A stretch of 64,000 nt of DNA, taken from NCBI GenBank assembly GCA_031216915.1, contig CM062292.1, positions 69,614,790-69,678,789 of the forward strand. Direction: 5' to 3'. This DNA comes from Pictodentalium vernedei (taxonomy: Eukaryota > Mollusca > Scaphopoda > Dentaliida > Dentaliidae). The notes beneath the pieces are model-generated. The model saw nothing but the letters and a program-made list of their open reading frames with translations, had not been told where the DNA came from and ran no database searches. Below, in pieces: positions 33,312 to 45,925 of the stretch. A program made the translations under genes and the position numbers. How positions within the stretch are numbered: the stretch's first letter is position 1; each line of letters starts with the position of its first letter.

Positions 33312-35875
33312 ATGCCAAAAATACTCCCTTGTCCTTCTTGTATGCAGGTGAAACCTGCCGATGATGTTCACAGTACTTGTGTCACTTGCAACAATCGTTC
33401 TCAGGCCCATCCCTGTGATGTTTGTGGGGTTTGGTCTTTCAAGTTCTGGGCTTCTGTTAACAAGGTGGTTCTAACCAGAGCTAGAACCCCTCGTTCTCAG
33501 GACAAAGGTAGCCATGCCTCCTCGGATATTTCTGAGAGTTCACGTGGTGACTCTGTCACACAGGATGTTGTTCTTCCTTTTTCGGTAGCAACTTCCTTCG
33601 CAACTGTTGGTGGTGCTTGGATGCCTGAAGTGGGGACTGCGGTCTTCCTTCCTTTGACTCCTGTGGTCACCCTTGAGGCAACTGTTTTCGTTTAGAGTTT
33701 TTCCGAGGTCAGCTCAGTCGCTCTCTCTGATTTGCAACCTGCATCATCTGCAGTTGCTGAGGAAGTTGTTCACGCTGCTCCTATCTTGCATGATAGTGCT
33801 TCTGCTATCTCTTCTGGGGATGGTATGCAGTCTCGGGGGCCAGAGGCTGTATCTGGTGGTGTTTCACAGGGCTCCCAGCCTTCCCTGGCTTCTCAGCGAA
33901 GCTGTATGAGTTTGCTGGCAGCCCCATCTCATCTTGGGATGCTCGGTCACTTCGGCAGCGATTCCTCATTCCTCAGGTGAATCGTTTGTTGTTCAGCCTT
34001 CCCCTGCTGGTGAGCCGACTAACAGAATGGGGCTGAGACTTTGGCAACCAGGGTCTTCTGTTCGGCAGGGGCCAGTGATGGCTCCTGTTAGCTGTCACTC
34101 TTGGAACCTCCCTCAGGTGATTTCTCACTGTGTCCCAAGTCTGGCTGTCGATCGATGCGTGTCGTCAGTCTCAGAGGATGTGCAGTTGGGGGTCTTTTGT
34201 CTCGCAGAGGCCAAATGCAGGTTCCTGTCATTCTTGGGACAATCCTCCGGGGTCTTCTCATCGTGTCCCTGGTCAAGCTACCAATCGATGTGCACCGTTG
34301 GTCTCTCTAGAGGAGGCAGGCAGGGCCTTCTGTTTTGCAGAGGTCAGTGAATGCCCCTGGGCTTCACTCTTGAGACTGTCCTTCGGTGTCTTCTCACCTT
34401 CTCCGTACTCTGTCTGCTGATCGACGTTCATCATCGGTCCCTTTTGAGGATTTGGGTTTTTCTTCTAGAAGGGTCCATTGGAAAGACACTCCGTCGTGCA
34501 CGGCTGCTCTGATGGATTCTCAGGGTGAGCTGAGGCAGGCCGTTCTAGTGCTCACCCGGTTGCTTTCTAGCAACCCTCAAGTTGGCTTCCCTGTGCCTCC
34601 TGAGGTGCAACCTCCTTTGGTCAGGCACAGAGATTCCTCGCCTGGCCCTTTGGATGCTGTTCAGCATTCACAGGTTTCTACTGGTCAGCCGAGTTGGGTT
34701 ACCTCTCTTCTGCCACAAAGGATGACACTTTTTCTTGAAGACGATGGGCCCCCTCGTCAGTCTTGGGGCAGGCTTTAGATTTTGTTTTTGGCTTATTGCC
34801 AGACATTCAGCCATTAGACCAGCCATCAGTGACCATCCAGACGAGGTCCTCTGTGGAGTGCTGCAACCCTGTCAAGCCTTCTAGCTCTGGGGTTTTGCAC
34901 CCTCTGCAATCAACTCAGGTTATTGAGTCCTTCCAGGGCCTGGATGCCAAAATGCATTCTAAGGCCCTGAATGGTTCTTCGTTGCACGATCTGATGCATT
35001 TCTGCCTCCATCGCGGTTTCATGTCCATGAATCCATCTGTCCACCAGCCTTCCAAGGGTTGACCACGGTGGACGAGGATTCTTCTTCCCTAAGCCTAAGT
35101 TGTCAGTTCTTACGATGTCGGTAGTTGAATCCATGGTAGGCCTGTACCGAGAGATGCTAGGCATGTTGTTTCTCGCGGACCACATCCAGACATGTTAAGC
35201 TGCTGAATTGTGAAAGAGTGAGATTTCTGAGCAAAAATAGTGAGATTTCAATTTTTAAATGCCTCAAAGAGTAAAATTTTAGGCTAATTTAACAAAAATT
35301 AATTCTGGAAAATGGTGAGTCTCCCTCTAAAATAGTGAGACATAACATGTCTGACCACGTCGTCGCTGCCCTGGCTGCCTATTTTCTTCCAGGGAAGTTT
35401 GATGATGCTCAGGCACTTTTGCGTGTTTTGTCTCAGGCTCTTTTGAACCTGACACACGCTCACGCCCACGCCTGCAACATGGCTAATTTGTATCTTGCAT
35501 GCCAGGATGCAGTGTTGGACACTTCTCCATCCCTTCCTTCTGAACTGTGTGCTGTTCTGAGGTCTGTCTCTTTGGTTGGACCTCAACTGTTCCATGGTCC
35601 GTAGGAGCTGTCCGAGGTGAGGTTCTTTGTCAAGGACCAGCTTTTGTTAAGACAGCTGGACCAACCTGCTGCTGCGGGTGGTGGTCGTTCCAGGCCCGCC
35701 AAGCGCCCAGCTGCATCGGCCATGTCTTCGGCTCCGTCTGCTCCTTCTGCTCAGAAGAAATGCCGACATGGCCATGCTCGCTGGCAGCCTCAGGGAGGAA
35801 AGTCTCAGGACTCTGTTGCTTCCCGAGGGGGTGGTTTCACCTCTCGGTGTGCCTCATCGAGGCCACAAATGAAGG
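33312..35875 (+). pseudogene. Gag-like ORF1 of DIRS-F
   Basis: The start MPKILPCPSC at 33312 gives a clear N-terminal zinc-binding-type cluster: CPSC, then HSTCVTC, then HPCDVC. After about 120 residues the frame breaks. Later pieces at 34386-34778, 34763-35062, 35335-35604 and 35617-35967 follow the Gag of B (DHVVAALAAYFLPGKFDDAQ) to the basic C terminus and the AAATGAAGGTCCTCA junction. A segment of about 150 bp at roughly 35195-35345 (with repeated GTGAGATT/AGTGAGAC motifs) is inserted and is absent from B. Confidence 0.78.
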
Positions 35876-36516
35876 TCCTCATGTGGATTCGCCTCCAGTT
35901 GGGGGAAGGCTGTCGCTGTTTTTCGACTATTGGACAGAGATATAACATCAAACCCTTGGGTCCTTGACGTCATCCAATCAGGTCTGCGACTGTCCTTCTG
36001 TCGGCACCTCTGTTAATCTTGGGTGCCCCTCCAACTCAGGTCCCTTCCGATCTCTGCATCGGGTCCTTCTGGGGCAGGAGATCAACAATCTTCTCTCCAA
36101 AGGGGTGATCGAGATGGTCAGGAACACCCTTTCTCCAGGGTTCTGCTCAAAACTTTTCTTGGTGCCGAAGAAAAACAGCCAGTTTCATCCTGTCATTGAT
36201 CTGAGTATCCTGAATGAGTCCATCATAGCACCTCGTTTCAGTATGGCGACTTTCAAATCGGTTGGACGGTCAATTCATCAGGTCGATTTTGCAGCCAGTA
36301 TCGTTCTGAAGGATGCCTATTTCCATGTACCCTTTCACCTGGCGTCACGGAAATCGTGTCTTTCAATTCAAAGCTCTCCCGTTCGGTTTGAACCTGGCTT
36401 CTTGGGCCTTCACCTAACTGATGTCACATGTGCTTGCTTTTCACCATACTCAGTCGGCTGTGACTTCAGCTGCCTATTTGGACGACTTCCTCCAACGGCA
36501 CCACAATGCTGCTTTA
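35870..36516 (+). pseudogene. Reverse transcriptase of DIRS-F, truncated
   Basis: Frame 35964-36584 carries SKLFLVPKKNSQFHPVIDLSI and FAASIVLKDAYFHV (the catalytic Asp of motif A is replaced by Val). After a frameshift comes LPFGLNLASWAF-like sequence, then AYLDDFLQRHHNAA in an alternative frame. Motif C is therefore YLDD here, unlike copies A and B. The sequence ends just after it. Confidence 0.8.
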
Positions 36517-36614
36517 ACTTTTTATTTTACAACTTTCTGGCACAAATTTTTTGCTGTCCACAAAAAGCCCGAATACTTGAATAAGAAGCAAATGTAAACA
36601 AAATGATACTGTTA

Positions 36615-38104
36615 GGCCAAAAAAAAAAAAGGAATTGATTCTCAGGCACCGCCGCGTTGAAAAAAATGGCCCGCGTTGGGCCTTTTTATTTGGACCGTCA
36701 TTGCAAGAAAATAGGAAACAGGGAAATTGAAAAGGGACGATTGGTTTTAAGGCCCAAAACCAACGAATAAACAGGTAAATATACACAGACGTGTGTTAAG
36801 TGTGAGAGCCACTGGCCTTGGCTTACATTGGGGGCGAAATTCAAGTCGCCCTTCTAAACTTCCTTGGGAGACATGGCAGTTTACTGTATTTTCTTATGTT
36901 TTATTTTTTAAAAACACACGCTTCCGCAAAAAACAGTAAACACTGTTGCTGTTAAAGTCCGTCACACGGCTATGAAAATAGCCTAAACTAGCCCAATTTT
37001 ATATTTCTGAAAAGAATTGCAATGGCGTAGTCGTTCGAACAATTCGCCCCAACTGATAGCAACCAGCACAAAATGGCTATTTAAAAACAAAGTACCAGAC
37101 AAAACAACGAATCACACAAGACACGCATCGAGTTAATTAGAATTTATTAAAAGTTAACCACTGTTTCAAAACAAAAAAAATGTATTGGAGACAGTTCGTC
37201 CATATCGAAATTGCTTGCGGTTACGCTCTGTTCCACTGAAAAATTGGCTGCATTGAAATTCGCCCCGCAATTTGCATTGAATGTTTTTCTTTGAAAACTT
37301 GTGAAGTTTGTTGGAAGGGGGTTAAATGTAATAAGGCTACAATAGAAATCACAGGTATTTGGATGGATAAGAATGGCAGACCTTCAAAGCACCAATCGCA
37401 CGTGTCAGTGAAAGATGGTTGGCAGAAATTGTCAGTTTTCTGAACAGTGTATTATTACCCAGCGCAGCCGGGAAGGGAGACAACTGAAATGTTTTGTCAT
37501 TTACCAAAGAAATTAATTAACTCAAATTGTTAATAACGCTTAATTTACGAAGGATATCGAAAACTTTTTTAACTACGCTTTTCAACTCAGTTAGGGTATT
37601 CAGAAACCATGAATGACCCAGCTTCTTATATGAACTTGAAATTTATTTTAAACACTTTAAATATTTTTTTAAAAAGAATATACCTTCTGTTACAGAGAAG
37701 AACACTCTCACCATGGGTCATACTAAAAATCAAAATAACTCACAATGATACCGAAATAATATGAGGGTGGTCAATAATATCTAGTATTCATAAAATAGTT
37801 CTGCTTTGTAAAAGTTTAAAAGTGAAGTCAGAGTTCTGTTTCTAAATACAAAAAGTGGTGATATCAGAAAATAAAGAAAAACAGTTTTAGTTTTCAATAA
37901 AATTAGTTTTATTTGTATATCATTTTACAATATGCACTTTCCATGCTTTTCAGGTAAAAACAGACATCAGAAAGTGACTTTTGCCTCTCAATCCTTTCTC
38001 ACCATCTGGAAGAAATAAAAATAAAAAATAAAAATAAAATCCTCCCTCCCTCATTGATTTGAAAAAAAAATTGCCTGAGAATCAATTGATTTTTTTTTTT
38101 GGCC
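36615..38104. mobile_element. PIF/Harbinger-like non-autonomous element (1490 bp)
   Basis: Inverted repeats of about 33 bp bound it: GGCCAAAAAAAAAAAAGG with AATTGATTCTCAGGC at the left, and the complement at the right (GCCTGAGAATCAATTGAT...GGCC). A 3-bp duplication TTA flanks it (36612-36614, 38105-38107), as expected for PIF/Harbinger. The interior has no transposase frame. A degenerate piece resembling the end lies at 62883-62911. Confidence 0.85.
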
Positions 38105-38154
38105 TTATGAAAGCACAAAATTATGCTGAAGACCAATATCTGCAAGTGTTAAAT

Positions 38155-38806
38155 ATTTTTATGCTGTACCAATGACCCAGACATAGCTGGTGCTAACTCT
38201 TAAAATATAGGGCCAAACACAAATTTTGCCCCCCAATCCCCAAAATTTGCATCTAAAACCAAAGAAAACATGTCCTGAGTGGCCCTCCACACTTCACCTC
38301 TACTGCGCATGCGCAGTGTCAAGGACGTTCCGAAATTGGCGCCATTAATCATTCTAAGTTTGGCCCTTCATCAGTTAACATCTGACTGATCTTTGTGCTT
38401 GTAAATCTCAGTTTAAATGATGCCAGACACATAAATATTAGTGAAATGGTGATTCTAAGGAGGATAGAGAAGGAGGAGAGGAAAAATGTGTGACAGAATA
38501 TTATCAGGGCTGTAACTTAAAATTTTTTAATGAAATTATGTTAAGTTACCTATTTTCGAGGCAGCAGCCATTTTGTTGTCATTCTGATTATTTAGTTACA
38601 CTGATTTTTCACTGTTTTCCTCTCTCCCTGTCCTTTAAGTCCCCCCTTGCTATTCTCCCATGCTTTTGGCATAGTTTTTGTAATTATTATTACTAAATTT
38701 TCTTGGGAGTTTTAGCTGAATAACAGAGTGAATTCTGTTCTTTTCCCCATGTTTACGTCTTCACCTACGGGTGGTTAAGCATTGTGTTCTGCATCTTCCA
38801 TCTGAT
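38155..38806 (+). repeat. Extra left arm of DIRS family 2 in front of C'
   Basis: This is a direct duplicate of the first 650 bp of C' (38807 onward), including the inverted terminal repeat with ACTGCGCATGCGCAGT at 38302-38317. It stops at GCATCTTCCATCTGAT and the complete copy begins at once. The remainder of the first copy is not found after C'. Confidence 0.9.
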
Positions 38807-39883
38807 ATTTTTATACTGTACCAATGACCCAGACATAGCTGGTGCTAACTCTTAAAATATAGGGCCAAACACAAATTTTGCCCCCCAATCCCCAAAATTT
38901 GCATCTAAAACTAAAGAAAACATGTCCTGAAAGGCCCTCCACACTTCGCCCCTACTGCGCATGTGCAGTGTCAAGGACGTTCCGAAATTGGCGCCATTAA
39001 TCATTCTAAGTTTGGCCCTTCATCAGTTAACATCTGACTGATCTTTGTGCTTATAAATCTCAGTTTAAATGATGCCAGACACATAAATATTAGTGAAATG
39101 GTGATTCTAAGGAGGATAGAGAAGGAGGAGAGGAAAAGAATGTGTGACAGAATATTATCAGGGCTGTAACTTAAAATTTTTTAATGAAATTATGTTAAGT
39201 TACCTATTTTCAAGGCAGCAGCCATTTTGTTGTCATTCTGATTATTTAGTTACACTGTTTTTTAAGTGTTTTCCTCTCTCCCTGTCCTTTAAGTTCCCCC
39301 TTGCTATTCTCCCATGCTCTTGGCATAGTTTTTGTAATTATTATTACTAAATTTTCTTGGGAGTTTTAGCTGAATAACAGAATGAATTCTGTTCTTTCCC
39401 CATGTTTACGTCTTCACCTACGGGTGGTTAGGCATTGTGTTCTGCATCTACCATCTGATGTTCTGCAGTTTCTTCCCTGGAAGTCTCTGTTTTGCATCAG
39501 ATAGTGTATTTTTGGTAACTGATTTCGGGCCTGGGTGCCTGGAGTCTTATTTTAGTGTTTTTACACTCATTGTTTACTTTTACAACAGCCCTCTGTGTGA
39601 GGGGGGGATTTCTAAAAAATAATATCTTGATGTTATTTTAATCATAACTAGATACATTATTATTGTTCGTAAGTGTTGAATAAATTGTTTAAAATATTTT
39701 TAAAATTTTTGTCCACACTTAGGCTTGGGATCCATTGGGGCTCATCGTTACTTTTCAGAAACTTGGGCTGTTCTGAAAAAATATTTTTTCAAAATATTTT
39801 GATTTCAATTATTTTTTCTATATTAATGGATCATATTATTATTATGTATTTTGATTGCCAGGGGTTAGTGCGAGTACCAGGAC

Positions 39884-42560
39884 TTGTTTTCTTTTCACAT
39901 TGAAAGGATATTGATCAATTGTTTTAAGAGGAAGTCTTCCTCTGACTTTATTATCATTCTATATGTGGTCAGTGTACTCACATTAACTCCTGTTCTGTAT
40001 CGTATGATTTCGATGACAATATGGGAAGCGTATGTCACGGTATGTTGTTGGGGATTTGGACACTCCGGTCCTTTCCCCGCAGGGTCACTCTACTTTATCA
40101 ATTTCTATTTCAGACGATCAAGATTAGGGTGATGTATCTGTGATGTCTTCCAACAGTGTGCCTCCGTCGTCACAATTAATGAAGGGCTAGCGGAAAAGTG
40201 CTCATGTAAATACGCCAATTGCCTAAGAGGACCCTAGTAGGTTCGACGGCCTTTGACGTCCGCTAGCTCGCCCGGTGTAGCGTCCATTCACCGAATGGTT
40301 CGGCAGCCGGGTTCGTCCGTTGCGGTCTAGAAGGAATTTTGGGGTGATGCGAGCACTATAAATTAACCTAATGCACACCCAGTGACGGCGGATTGGAGGG
40401 AGAACGCAGGAAGCCTTTTAGTCCGGTTCATAGCTCGTTCCGGTCCATCCGGACGGCAAGCGAGAGAGGCCCCTCTCTCGTTCAACAACATCTGGCCCCA
40501 GATGTTGTGGTACAAAATGTGTCGCAAGCGGAGCATACGTCCGTCGCTCGGGACGCTCCGTTGTATAGGCAGTCCGCTGAGACTGCTAAGGCTTCCTCTT
40601 CTCGTCAGCGCACACGACCGCACCTTGGCTGCGTGACCGCCGTTATATTACCAGCTTCGCCGATCAAGGATTCTTCGGCGACCAGGTCACACCATCCGGT
40701 AGCCAGGGACATGAGGCCTGCAGACTCCGGACGTTCACATAGGAAGTGTGCGGGAGTCAACGTACACGGAGCTTCCGGCGGCAATGCATCGTAAGACCGC
40801 TACTGCACAGGCCTTGGGAACGGACGTGCTTTCCTTAATAGCACAGTTTATCGCAGCATCCCAGCATCAACTGAATCTGTCGCATATATTTTATCCGACG
40901 ATGCTGGGTCGGGACGCTCCGCTGAAGCGGGTACGGACGTCCGAAAGTTTCATCCGGTCCGACGGGATACCGAAAGGGATTCGGAGGATTTCGAGCTTTC
41001 CCTTTCGGAACAACTTATGCTGTTGTGTATGTCATCTGACTTGGTCTTCTACAGCTTCTTTCGTCGGACCAGAATGCTGCGATGCCGGATAAGAAACTGA
41101 TAGCGTCGGTGGACTTAGAATTTTTGGTTCGGTTCAGGGACATCGTCCCTCAGTTCCGACATAGTCCAATAATGTCACACAAACTTTCGTATTATTGAAC
41201 GACGCTATATATATTATTATTATATGCTTGCTATAACCAAGCATTTCTGGTTTCTTGTTCGCAAAGTTACGGAGATGTCTTTCAAAAGTGTGCCTCTGTC
41301 GTTATAGTTAATGAAGAGCTAGCAGCAATAAGTGCTCATGGAATATGTCTATCGCCTAAGAGATCCCTTGTAGGATCGACGGAGTGACATTCGCTAGCTC
41401 ACCCGGTGTAGCGTGCATTCATCGAATGGTTCGGCTGCCGGGTTCGTCCGTTGCGGTCTAGGAAGGAGATTTGGGTGATGCGAGCACTTTAATTACTTTA
41501 ATACTCACCCAGTGATGGCAGATTGAGGACAGATCGGAGGAAGCCTGTTAGTCCGGTTCCTGGCTTGTCCAGGTCCATCCGGGCTGTGAGCGAGAGAGGT
41601 CCCTCTCTCGTCCAACAACATAGGGGACCGCATGTTGTGGTTCAGATTTTTTTCATTCGGAGCATACGTCTGTCGGTCGGGACGCTCCGTTATATTGACA
41701 GTCCGAGAGACTGTCCATAATGCTTCCTCATCCTCACAGCAGGGCACACGACCGCACATTGGCTACGTGACCTCGAGTATCCAATCAGTTTCGGCATTCA
41801 GTGATTCCACGGCGAATAGGTCGCGCCATCCGGTAGCCAAGGGACACGAGGCCTATACACTCCGTTCGCTCGCATATTGGTAGTATGCACGGGGTAACGA
41901 TCACGGAGCTTCCAGCGGCAATGCATCGTAAGACCGCTTCTCCTCAGGCCTCAGTGACGGACGTGCTATCCGAGTTAGCACAGTTGTTTCGCAGCATCCT
42001 AGCAATTGATAGTTTCTCGGTCGAATCAGGAATTATCCGATGGCGCTGGGTCGGTGCGGTCCACGGTTGCATCAGGTACGGACGACCGAACGCTTTATAG
42101 GGTCCGACAGGATGGCGAAAGGAATTCAAAAGATTTCAAGTTTTCCCTTTTGTAGTATCGGAAGCTGCCATTTATATCTTCTGGCATTATCTTCCATTGA
42201 TTGTTATTTCGGACTACATTGCTGCGATGTTGGATAAGAGACTTATAGCGTCATTGGACTCGGAATTTTGGATCGGTTCAGGGACATTGTCCCTGACTTA
42301 CCGACGCAGTCCAATAATTTCATTACAACATGTGTTTTATTTTTCGACGCTATATATGCATACAAGCCTGCTACCAAGCATGATAGTTTAGTTTCTTGTC
42401 CGCGTTGCTCATTTCTGCCGTTTTATCATTTATACGAATAGTTTATTTTGGCAGAGCAGGGCATACCGAGAGTTTATATGCATCTAGACGGTGTGGTTAA
42501 AGACTGGAAATATTCTTTTTCGCCGTCTATGTCTTTTCCAACCTCAATGTTGGAAACGAC
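39884..42560 (+). pseudogene. Gag-like relic of DIRS-C'
   Basis: Same organisation as in C: two tandem Gag segments of about 1.1 kb, many stops in each frame. The longest pieces are 40393-40794, 41632-41883 and 42448-42672. It is the uninterrupted reference for the SINE (42186-42196) and hAT (about 42570) insertion sites in C. Confidence 0.8.
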
Positions 42561-42853
42561 AATGATGTCTAGTAGACTTAACTTAGACGCTTTATCATAC
42601 GTAATCTACCTTACTGAGGCGTTATCATTACGTCTTCAAAAAAAGATTTACGGGATTTTATTCTCAATCTGATTTCTTTTGAGGGCAGTAGTTTGTTCAC
42701 GTATAACTCCGCCCTTCAGTGGCTGATTGGAGTTGGTTAGACGTGACGCAGCCCTAGCTACATCCACGCGCGTGGATAGTAAGGTTAAGAACTCTCTCAG
42801 AGTCACTTCGTTCTCGGAGAAGCTTCTCTTCGACGGCAACTTTTCAGCAATCC

Positions 42854-44790
42854 ATGAATTGCTCGATTTACACGTTCTCTTGTCTATCTAGTGTTACAAG
42901 AGATTCAGACTGGGGCAAACATTCGGTGGTTGACTCAGAGAGTGCCACTGCAGTTGCCAGACCCGAGTGTTGCAGTTATGACGGTTGCCATTCAAACAGA
43001 TTGGGATATAATATTGATCCCAACGGATTCGAAGTGCCAGGGTCTTTGGGTTCCGCAGTCTCTTAGCAACCAATTATCTTCCGCGGAATAATGTTTTTTA
43101 GGCTTGCTTTATGTCATTGCATGAACATTATTCAGAAATGCATGCCCAAATCCTGTCCGTTAATTCGACAGTAGTGGCGTATCTCCGGAACCAGGGCGGC
43201 ACTCATTCGTTTCCGTTATTCAATTTAATGGAAAGAATCCGTCTGTTGGTTATAGTACACCAAGTTCTGTTTCGGTCCGTCATATTCCGGGTCGTCTGAT
43301 TGTTTTACCGGACTCCCGTTCACTTAGGGGTCGCTTGTTGCTGTCAGAATGGACTCTCAACAAACAAGTATTCAATCAGATTTGCTATCTATGGGAGCGC
43401 CCAATGATGATTTATTTACGACACAGCTTGCTAATCAATTGCAGACGTATGTGTTGGCTTGTCCGGATCTCTGAGCTAATGTTGTTAACGCTCTATTGAT
43501 CTATAGGACGGAATGATAGGATACACGTATCCTCCGGCGCTGTTGTTTCAGCAGGTATTGCTAAGATAAACAACCACAATACATTTCTGTTGATAGCATC
43601 TCTATCTTCACAGAGACCATGGGTAATTTACTCTGTTGTCTACTGTGGGACTTAACGTGAAATCTTCCTCAATGAGAGGATCTTTTTTCGCTGGGTAAAT
43701 CGTGTCATCTTTATCACAACCCGCAAGGTCGCAACCTTCACGTATTCCATTGTGTGGTCTGTATTGCATTGTAAGCATTGTACTGGACGAGCTTGGGACG
43801 CGATTTCTTACTATAGGAGATCCTCTTCTTCGCTATTCTATGCAGCTAAAGTGGAGGCTCTTCCGTCGTTGGTGTAGGGATCATTATGTTCATATTGTTG
43901 ATCCCTCCATACTACTCATTGCAACTTTTTAGTATACTTGTTTGACAAGATCTACTGCAGCCTGTTATTATTAAGGTTATAGGTTTATGTTACCTCATAC
44001 CTATGCACTCTAGGATAGTTTACAATTGAGTCTTATGTCTCTTTATCTAAGTCAGTTAGTAACTTTTTGATAAATAGACTTAGAATCTTTAGATTAAATT
44101 CCTATATGGAATTTAACTTCGGTTCTTATTTACCTAAGTAATCATTTGAGCCTCTGGAAACAGTAGTTTTCAAATTCTGACCTTTTAGACAGTAATTCTG
44201 TTGGCTTCTCTTTTACTGAAGAGTCAGTGAGTTTCATGCACTATCGATGGATGATTTTCACTTTCGTAGTTTCGGAATCACTACTTCCTTTACTATTTAG
44301 GTTGGATTTTTGCATAAGAGTTAGGCTCCTAATATCCGGAACCTATTGTTATTAAGGTCCTTCCGTCTTCGTACGGGCATAGGCCTTTACTCTGTCCGGT
44401 TAGAGTTTATGTATTTATAAACAGATATCTGTTTATTACTACGGGCGTAAGCTTCTTCTGTCTTTGATGCCTAATAGAAGGACGTTACGCTCCATTCTAT
44501 TGATAATGGATTCTATTAACTATCGGTACTGCTTATGGTATATCATTGACTCAGCAGTTGTGCTTAAGATTTCGGCTCATGAAGTAAGAGTTCTTCTACA
44601 TCTTGGGCTTACATTAATAGTGTCGCTATTATAGATTTTTGAAGGCTGCTCATTGCGCTCAGCCATCCACATTCATGAATTTTTATCTCAGAAATATCGA
44701 GTCCATTTCTGGAGGCCTCTATTGTTAGGTCTATTATCTACTGCTCAGAATGTCATTCACTTAACAGTTGCTACTATAGCTAGGTAGGCT
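42854..44790 (+). pseudogene. RNase H-like and recombinase relics of DIRS-C'
   Basis: NSTVVAYLRNQGG (in 43111-43299) and LFRRWCRDHYVHIVDPSILL (in 43702-43932) mark the RNase H and recombinase regions. Both are broken in the same places as in C. Confidence 0.8.
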
Positions 44791-44861
44791 GTCTGTTTCG
44801 GCAGTGATTCCGTTCTGCTGCCCTCTTCGCTCTGGGCTATTTGACCCAGGGCAAGAAAAAT

Positions 44862-44887
44862 GGGGGGGGGGGGGGGGGGGGGGGGGG
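44862..44887 (+). repeat. 26-base G run in DIRS-C'
   Basis: It follows GGGCAAGAAAAAT at the same site as the shorter run in C. Confidence 0.88.
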
Positions 44888-45360
44888 TGTTCCCTTGGGT
44901 CACCTGTTTTACTATGAAAACAAGGGGATACCTCCTCCGGAGTTAGTAATATTGAGCTGTTATTGGGATGGTTGTTTAGTGAGAAGTTTATGTTTTAAAA
45001 ATTCATTCAAGTCTTAGTTTTTAAAGTATAGCTTTTGAATATTGCATGTGTCAACGGACATGATTATGCAATCCTCAGACACTTTTAAGGAGTATAAGAG
45101 TCTCTATTCTCTAGACTTACTCTATTTATTGGCTTACTTTAAAAATTATTAGTATAAGGATTATATTGGATATTAATAGAGTACATGGATGTATGATGCT
45201 CAATTTTGGAAGGTGTTGTATCTTTCTAATTTATCATAAATAAGAAAGATACATGTAAGGCCTATTACTTCTTTTTCCCTAGAGGGGATGACTCTATTTT
45301 ATATTATTGAGCGTATTCCATCTTGCTCTATGTCCTTGGCCCTCCAGCCTTTTTACTATT

Positions 45361-45449
45361 CAGCTATGTCTGGGTCATTGGTACAGTATAAAAATGTTAA
45401 AAAATTTATAGTAATTTCTATATTTTTTATACTTATCAATGACCCAGAC
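45361..45449. repeat. Internal complementary region of DIRS-C'
   Basis: Same structure as in C: complement of the left end, GTT, complement of the right end. Confidence 0.9.
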
Positions 45450-45801
45450 GGGGATGGCCCTCCCAGGAGTTGGGAACTCTTGCCTCCCCGCTGAGTACAT
45501 AGCGCTTACCAGGCACTGGTTATTAGAATGATTAATGGCGCCAATTTCGGAACGTCCTTGACACTGCGCATGCGCAGTAGAGGCGAAGTGTGGAGGGCCA
45601 CTCAGGACATGTTTTCTTTGGTTTTGGATGCAAATTTGGGGATTGGGGGGGCAAAATTTGTGTTTGGCCCTATATTTTAAGAGTTAGCACCAGCTATGTC
45701 TGGGTCATTGGTAAGTATAAAAAATATAGAAATTACTATAAATTTTCTAACTTTTTCATCTTTGACCTCAGTAAATAGTTTAATATTTTTCTATACTGCA
45801 G

Positions 45802-45925
45802 GTTGAAAATGCCATTCATGAGTTGACAAGAATTACAGCTTTGACTAGAATTGAACATGGAAGTAGCCATTGGAAATATGCAGAATCTTTTTCAGACCTA
45901 GCTGAAGCTTATATGGACTTGAAAG
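45802..45925 (+). CDS. TTC23-like gene, exon 3 (first TPR region)
   Basis: The acceptor TTTCTATACTGCAG ends at 45801 and the donor GTGAGC starts at 45926. The exon is 124 nt, phase 0 at the start and leaving one base at the end. It reads VENAIHELTRITALTRIEHG then SSHWKYAESFSDLAEAYMDL. The pattern HEL-x3-x-ALTRI...HWK-x-AE...LA-x-x-Y-x-x-LK is the most diagnostic stretch of TTC23 and its paralogue TTC23L as I know them. TTC23 is a soluble TPR protein at the base of the primary cilium, linked with IQCE and the EvC complex in Hedgehog signalling in mammals. Which paralogue this is cannot be decided here. Confidence 0.92.

Larger units (their letters stand above)
32746..36516 (+). mobile_element. 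DIRS-F: 3'-truncated family-1 DIRS retrotransposon
   Basis: The left end (ATTTCTTCTCAACCTACTCACAATTG type) matches that of DIRS-B. Gag and about two-thirds of the RT follow. The copy stops abruptly after the RT motif C segment at about 36516, so RNase H, recombinase and right end are missing. It starts about 24 bp after the right end of DIRS-C. It is clearly diverged from A and B but collinear. Confidence 0.87.
38807..45751 (+). mobile_element. DIRS-C': family-2 DIRS retrotransposon, sister copy of C
   Basis: It is collinear and highly similar to DIRS-C over its whole length, sharing the Gag duplication (starts at about 40143 and 41277), the missing RT and most stops and frameshifts. It lacks the SINE and hAT insertions. 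Its flanks differ from those of C, so it is a separate insertion rather than a segmental duplicate. It ends 50 bp before a host exon. Confidence 0.93.

Noticed and set aside
24187..45751. Segmental duplication carrying C and C'
   Set aside because: Similarity ends exactly at the element ends on both sides; flanks are unrelated.
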